NCBI GenBank assembly: GCA_017467225.1
Contig: JAFTSR010000248.1
Coordinates: 1 to 10,502, forward strand
Source: Clostridia bacterium
Lineage (GTDB): Bacteria > Bacillota_A > Clostridia > Oscillospirales > CAG-272
Direction of reading: 5' to 3'
DNA: 10,502 nucleotides
The stretch's first letter is position 1. The number at the start of each line of letters is the position of its first letter. The position numbers were made by a program, and so were the translations under genes. Under the pieces are notes generated by a model. That model worked only from the letters and a program-made list of their open reading frames with translations, was not told the origin of the DNA and did no database searches. Positions 6,588 to 10,502 of the stretch are shown one piece after another.

Positions 6588-8390
6588 ATGATATTCGGAC
6601 GTCACATCAACCGATATTATCTGCGTTACCTGCACCTGTTTTTGGGAGGTATGGCAGCGCTTTTGCTGGTGGATTTCTTTCAGCTCAAGGTTCCCGAGCT
6701 GTATAATCTGATCGTCAACGGTATCAACGACGGTGCCGTGATGATGGACGGCGTGTCCGTTCCCTTTGATCTGAGCTTTTTGCTGGATCATATCTGCCGT
6801 CCCTTGATGATCATCATTATTCTGATGGTGTTCGGCCGTTTCTTCTGGCGTATCTGCTTTTTCAATGCCGGCATCAAGGTCGAGACCGACCTGCGCCGCC
6901 GCATGTTCGATCATTGCAAGGATCTGCCGCAGGAATATTATCAAACCAACAAGGTCGGTAACCTCATGTCGCTGTTCACCAACGACCTTGAGACCATCCA
7001 GGAGTGCGTCGCCTTCGGCGTGCTCGAGATGACTGACGCGGTGCTTTTGGGCGGCCTGGCCATTTTCAAAATGTGGCGCATGAACCCGACGCTGACGCTG
7101 TTCACGCTGATCCCCATGGCGCTGCTTTTGTCGGTGGGTATCCTTGTCGGTAAGTATCTGACAATGAAATGGGATGCCCGTCAGGAGGCGTTCTCCGAGC
7201 TTTCCGATTTCGCGCAGGAGAATTTCTCCGGTATTTCGGTGGTCAAGGCGTTTGTCAAGGAATTTTTGGAGCTGATGGCGTTCCGTCGCCTCAACCGTAA
7301 GAATGAGGATGCCAATGTCGAGTATACCAAGATCTCCACGCTGCTGCACATCTCGGTCACGCTGCTGGTCGAGTCGGTTATCTGCATTATTCTGGGCTAC
7401 GGCTCTTATCTTGTCAAGCAGGGCATCTTCAATGCCGGACAGCTGGTCGAGTTCATCGGCTACTTTACGGCGATCATCTGGCCGGTCATGGCGGTTTCCG
7501 AGCTGATCGATATGACCTCGCGCGGCCGTGCGTCGGTCAAGAGAGTGAGCGAGCTTCTGGATGCCAAGGCGACGGTCTGCGACCGCGAGGGCGTGCAGTC
7601 CATCGGCAAGCTGCAGGGCGAGATCACCGCAAAGCACCTGACCTTCCGCTATCCCGGCGCCGATTACGACGCACTGTCCGATATTTCCTTTACCATTCGC
7701 GCCGGCGAGAGCGTCGGTATCGTCGGTAAGACCGGCTGCGGCAAGACCACGCTGGTCGATCTCTTGCTGCGTACCTATAACGTGCCCGACGGCATGCTGT
7801 TCTATGACGGCCACGACGTCAACGATATTCCCATCCGCGAGGTGCGCGACAGCGCCGCCTACGTGCCGCAGGACAATTTCCTGTTCAGTGATACCGTGCA
7901 GAATAATATTTCGTTTGCTACGGTCGAGCATGGCGCGAATGTGGATGAGGCAACGATGGCCGCTGTTCGCGAGGCGGCAGAGCTTGCGGACGTTCATGAG
8001 AATATCATGGAATTTCATGAGCAGTACGAAACGGTGCTGGGTGAGCGCGGTGTGACCGTCTCCGGCGGTCAGAAGCAGCGTATCTCCATCGCCCGTGCCT
8101 TGATGAAAAACGCACCCGTTCTGATTCTGGACGACTCGGTCAGCGCGGTCGATACCAAGACCGAGAAGAAAATTCTTTCCCGTCTGAAGAAAAACCGCGC
8201 CGGCATGACGACGCTGCTGATCGCTCACCGTATCTCCACGGTCGAGGATATGGATCGCATTCTGTTTTTGGAGGACGGACGGCTGATGGATTTCGGTACG
8301 CACGCAGAGCTTTGTGAGCGCTGCGAGGGCTACCGCAATCTGGTACACCTGCAAAAGCTGGACGAGGAAGGAGGCAACGCCAATGCGTGA
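6588..8390 (+). CDS. ABC exporter subunit A, BmrC/LmrC-like, degenerate ATP site
   Basis: 600 residues: a six-helix type I exporter membrane domain (about 1-310) fused to an ATPase domain (about 345-585). Visible motifs are Walker A GKTGCGKT (380-387), Q-loop Q428, signature VSGGQ (491-495), Walker B VLILDD (511-516), D-loop SAVD and H-loop H547. The residue after the Walker B aspartate is Asp516, where an active ATPase has the catalytic Glu. In heterodimeric exporters such as BmrCD, LmrCD and TM287/288 this marks the non-hydrolysing site. The ATG at 6588 is preceded by AAGGAG at an 11-nt spacing, slightly long; an ATG at 6577 is out of frame and stops after four codons. The gene overlaps its partner by 8 bases, which implies coupled translation. 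Substrate (drug, peptide or lipid) cannot be read from sequence. Confidence 0.93.
   Translation: MIFGRHINRYYLRYLHLFLGGMAALLLVDFFQLKVPELYNLIVNGINDGAVMMDGVSVPFDLSFLLDHICRPLMIIIILMVFGRFFWRICFFNAGIKVETDLRRRMFDHCKDLPQEYYQTNKVGNLMSLFTNDLETIQECVAFGVLEMTDAVLLGGLAIFKMWRMNPTLTLFTLIPMALLLSVGILVGKYLTMKWDARQEAFSELSDFAQENFSGISVVKAFVKEFLELMAFRRLNRKNEDANVEYTKISTLLHISVTLLVESVICIILGYGSYLVKQGIFNAGQLVEFIGYFTAIIWPVMAVSELIDMTSRGRASVKRVSELLDAKATVCDREGVQSIGKLQGEITAKHLTFRYPGADYDALSDISFTIRAGESVGIVGKTGCGKTTLVDLLLRTYNVPDGMLFYDGHDVNDIPIREVRDSAAYVPQDNFLFSDTVQNNISFATVEHGANVDEATMAAVREAAELADVHENIMEFHEQYETVLGERGVTVSGGQKQRISIARALMKNAPVLILDDSVSAVDTKTEKKILSRLKKNRAGMTTLLIAHRISTVEDMDRILFLEDGRLMDFGTHAELCERCEGYRNLVHLQKLDEEGGNANA
8368..8374 (+). 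promoter_or_regulatory. Ribosome binding site within the end of subunit A gene
   Basis: AAGGAGG lies 8 nt before the ATG at 8383 and inside the last codons of subunit A. It selects this start over an in-frame ATG at 8314, which has no such site and would add 23 residues unlike an exporter N-terminus. Confidence 0.85.
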
Positions 8391-10272
8391 GTATGCACCT
8401 ATTTTGTTTGTCGGTGCGGCAGTTGGCATCTTCTCGATTGCCTTTATCATCGCCTATGCACTGATCAAGGACAAGAAAACGGCGATCGGCTTTGACCGCC
8501 ATATGAAGGACTCCGAGATCATTCGCCGCCTTCTGCACTATGCCCGTCCGCATATCGGCGCCTTTGCGCTGGTCGGCGTGGTCATGCTGCTGTCCATTTC
8601 TTATGACATCGTCTCGCCGCTTCTGGTCGCGGAGATTGAAGAGCTGATCACCACCGACTTCGCCATGCGCGACGTGCTGATCCGGGTGGTGGGATATGCC
8701 TCCATCCTGATCGTTTCGCTGGTCAGCGCCTACGTGCAGGCCATCGTGCTGCAGAAAACGGGACAAAAGATCATCTCCAAGCTGCGTGAGGACCTTTTTG
8801 TGCACATTGAGCACCTGTCTCACGCGCAGCTCAACACCACGCCGGTGGGTAAGCTGGTCACCCGTGTGACCAACGATACCGGCTCGATCTCCATGATGTT
8901 CACCCACCTTCTGGTCAACCTGCTCAAGAACGTTTTCGTCATCATCGGCGTGTTCTTCGCTATGCTGGCGCTCAATCTGCAGCTGACGCTGATGGTTCTG
9001 TGCTTCGTGCCGTTTATCGTGCTGTTTACCGTCATTTTCCGCAAATTCTCCCGCGCCTCCTACCGCAAGGTTAAGGACGGTACGACCGATATCAATACGT
9101 TTCTTTCTGAAAACCTCTCCGGTATGAAGATCATTCAGATTTTCAACCGCGAGCAAAAAAAGAGAAGCGATTTCGAGGAGAAAAACCGCAAGCTGGAAAA
9201 GGCCAAGGTGCAGGAGACCTTCGTTTTCGGCGTCTTCCGCCCGATGGTGTACATGCTGTACATCTCGACGGTTCTGTGCCTGTTCTACGTCGGCGGTAAG
9301 GGCTATCTTGACGGCGTGACCTTTGCCGGTCAGGCCATTGACGCCTCGATCATCGTTGCCTTCTACATGTATATCAACAAGTTCTTCAACCCGATTCAGA
9401 ACCTGGCCGAGCAGTTCAACCGCCTGCAGTCGGCATTTGCTTCGGGCGAGAAGGTGTTTACCATCATGGACATTGTGCCTGACGTGGTGGACAGCCCGGA
9501 TGCGATTGAGCTGGAGAATGTGCGCGGTGAGATCGAGTTCCGCGACGTCTGGTTCTCCTACGTGCCCGACGAGTGGGTGCTCAAGGGTGTTTCCTTTAAG
9601 ATCGATGCAGGACAGACGGTTGCCTTCGTTGGCTCGACCGGCTCGGGCAAGACCACCATTCTGTCGCTGATCTGCCGTAACTACGATATTCAGAAGGGAC
9701 AAATTCTGATCGACGGCATCGATATCCGCAACATCAAGATCAGCTCGCTGCGCCGCCACTTCGGCCAGATGCTGCAGGATGTCTTCCTGTTCTCGGGCAC
9801 CATTCGCTCCAACATCGTGCTGCGCGACGAAAGCATCACCGACGAGGAGGTCATGCAGGTCTGCCGCTACGTCAATGCCGACCACTTTATCAACAAATTG
9901 GCGGACGGCTTGGATGAGGAGGTGCGCGAGAGAGGAAACAATTTCTCAGCAGGGCAAAGACAGCTTCTGTCCTTCGCGCGTACCATGGCGCATAAGCCCT
10001 CGGTCATGATCTTAGACGAGGCAACCGCCAATATCGACACCGAAACCGAGCTGCTGATCCAGGACTCGCTTGAGAAGATGATGAACATCGGCACCATGCT
10101 GATGGTCGCACACCGACTCTCCACCATCAAGAGCGCCGATCAGATCATCGTGCTCTCGCATGGCGAGATCATCGAGCGCGGTACCCATGCCGAGCTGCTC
10201 GCCCAGGGCGGACGCTACCACCACCTCTACACGCTGCAGTATAAGAAAGAACAGCTGCAGGGAAAGGCGTAA
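8383..10272 (+). CDS. ABC exporter subunit B, BmrD-like, catalytic Glu present
   Basis: 629 residues. An extra N-terminal membrane helix (about 7-28) precedes a charged linker and the usual six-helix domain (about 57-340). The ATPase domain follows: Walker A GSTGSGKT (417-424), Q465, signature FSAGQ (521-525), Walker B VMILDE with D545 and catalytic E546, and H-loop H577. The signature has Ala in place of the first Gly of SGGQ. In an exporter dimer this signature faces the ATP held by subunit A, the same site that lacks the catalytic Glu. So all visible deviations fall in one composite site, while the other, made of Walker A/B of subunit B and SGGQ of subunit A, looks fully active. This fits a heterodimeric exporter with one hydrolysing site. 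It is the last gene of the two-gene operon and starts 8 bases inside subunit A. Confidence 0.93.
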   Translation: MREYAPILFVGAAVGIFSIAFIIAYALIKDKKTAIGFDRHMKDSEIIRRLLHYARPHIGAFALVGVVMLLSISYDIVSPLLVAEIEELITTDFAMRDVLIRVVGYASILIVSLVSAYVQAIVLQKTGQKIISKLREDLFVHIEHLSHAQLNTTPVGKLVTRVTNDTGSISMMFTHLLVNLLKNVFVIIGVFFAMLALNLQLTLMVLCFVPFIVLFTVIFRKFSRASYRKVKDGTTDINTFLSENLSGMKIIQIFNREQKKRSDFEEKNRKLEKAKVQETFVFGVFRPMVYMLYISTVLCLFYVGGKGYLDGVTFAGQAIDASIIVAFYMYINKFFNPIQNLAEQFNRLQSAFASGEKVFTIMDIVPDVVDSPDAIELENVRGEIEFRDVWFSYVPDEWVLKGVSFKIDAGQTVAFVGSTGSGKTTILSLICRNYDIQKGQILIDGIDIRNIKISSLRRHFGQMLQDVFLFSGTIRSNIVLRDESITDEEVMQVCRYVNADHFINKLADGLDEEVRERGNNFSAGQRQLLSFARTMAHKPSVMILDEATANIDTETELLIQDSLEKMMNIGTMLMVAHRLSTIKSADQIIVLSHGEIIERGTHAELLAQGGRYHHLYTLQYKKEQLQGKA

Positions 10273-10287
10273 TGGAATAAAAAGAAT

Positions 10288-10325
10288 GCGAGTGGGAACT
10301 TTTGTGTACAAAAGTTCCCCCTCGC
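10288..10325. terminator. Long hairpin after the exporter operon
   Basis: GGGAACTTTTG (10294-10304) pairs perfectly with CAAAAGTTCCC (10309-10319) around a TGTA loop, and GCGAG (10288-10292) pairs with CTCGC (10321-10325) outside one mismatch, for 16 pairs in all. No T-tract follows on the plus strand. Read on the minus strand the stem is followed by ATTCTTTTTATT, so it resembles an intrinsic terminator for transcription arriving from the right. It could also protect the 3' end of the exporter mRNA. Confidence 0.55.
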
Positions 10326-10379
10326 GCTCCCCCTCAAAAAACTTTTGGTCAAAAGGGTAAGGCTAAATTTTCGATGGTT

Positions 10380-10405
10380 CGGTTCTGGATGAGCGGAACC
10401 GTTTT
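10380..10405 (+). terminator. Weak candidate terminator
   Basis: CGGTTC (10380-10385) and GAACCG (10396-10401) form a 6-bp stem with a 10-nt loop, followed by four T. It is the only plus-strand hairpin with a T run after the exporter operon, but the loop is large and the T run short. Confidence 0.3.
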
Positions 10406-10410
10406 CCTTA

Positions 10411-10502
10411 TGGGGCCCCGTCTCGCCTTCGGCTTCGCTCGCTCGGGCTCTGACACGCCACCGGCGTGTCATTCACTCCCCTCGCGCCGCTTCGCTACCC
10501 CA
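10411..10502. repeat. GC-rich, inverted-repeat-rich sequence, possibly a dispersed intergenic repeat
   Basis: No gene is seen here. GGGGCCCC (10412-10419) is a perfect palindrome, short CTTCG/CGCTCG-type units repeat around 10428-10447, and TGACACGCC (10451-10459) with GGCGTGTCA (10463-10471) make a 9-bp stem with a 3-nt loop. The composition differs from the coding regions and resembles REP-type intergenic elements, but only one copy lies in the window, so repetition in the genome is an inference. Confidence 0.35.

Noticed and set aside
8314..8382. Earlier in-frame start for exporter subunit B
   Set aside because: It has no Shine-Dalgarno sequence, would overlap subunit A by a further 69 bases, and adds residues unlike an exporter N-terminus; the ATG at 8383 has AAGGAGG at 8 nt.
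6555..9885. Long minus-strand open frames opposite the ABC exporter genes (6555-8450 and 8140-9885)
   Set aside because: They are shadows of the exporter genes: low-complexity D/H/Q/R/L-rich translations, no ribosome binding site and no recognisable motif.
36..10272. Exonuclease, lipoproteins and exporter as one defence or antimicrobial system
   Set aside because: They have separate promoters and terminators, opposite strands for the first gene, and no precursor peptide, toxin, modification enzyme or immunity gene is visible.

Overview
The window reads as chromosomal DNA of a Gram-positive anaerobe, most likely a gut-type member of the Bacillota (Clostridia). This is inferred from strong AAGGAGG ribosome binding sites, a TTG start, sigma-A-like promoters with TG-extended -10 boxes, hairpin-plus-T terminators, lipid-anchored secreted proteins and moderately GC-rich genes. 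No RNA gene, CRISPR array, transposase or plasmid function was seen. The species cannot be fixed from the sequence alone.

Layout. A minus-strand gene (36-1262) encodes a DEDDh-type 3'-5' exonuclease. It carries an unusual N-terminal part: two gapless tandem copies of a ~55-residue unit, then a four-cysteine zinc-binding motif. A 354-base divergent intergenic region (1263-1616) holds its promoter and the promoter of the next gene. Two tandem plus-strand paralogs (1617-3959 and 4072-6414), both 780 residues, encode lipoproteins of the GxGYxYP putative glycoside hydrolase family. Each has its own promoter and its own intrinsic terminator, so each looks like a single-gene transcription unit. After the second terminator, a near-consensus promoter and a structured leader precede two overlapping genes (6588-8390 and 8383-10272). 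These encode the two halves of a heterodimeric ABC exporter of the BmrCD/LmrCD/TM287-288 type, with one degenerate ATP site. The last 230 bases have no gene but are rich in inverted repeats.

How the genes relate. The two lipoproteins probably work outside the membrane on carbohydrate, possibly on related but different substrates. The exporter subunits form one complex. Nothing in the sequence ties exonuclease, lipoproteins and exporter into one system; they look like three neighbouring, independently transcribed modules. The points most worth following up are the exonuclease architecture, the duplicated promoter-plus-gene unit of the lipoproteins, and the palindrome and terminator-like hairpin in the exporter leader.
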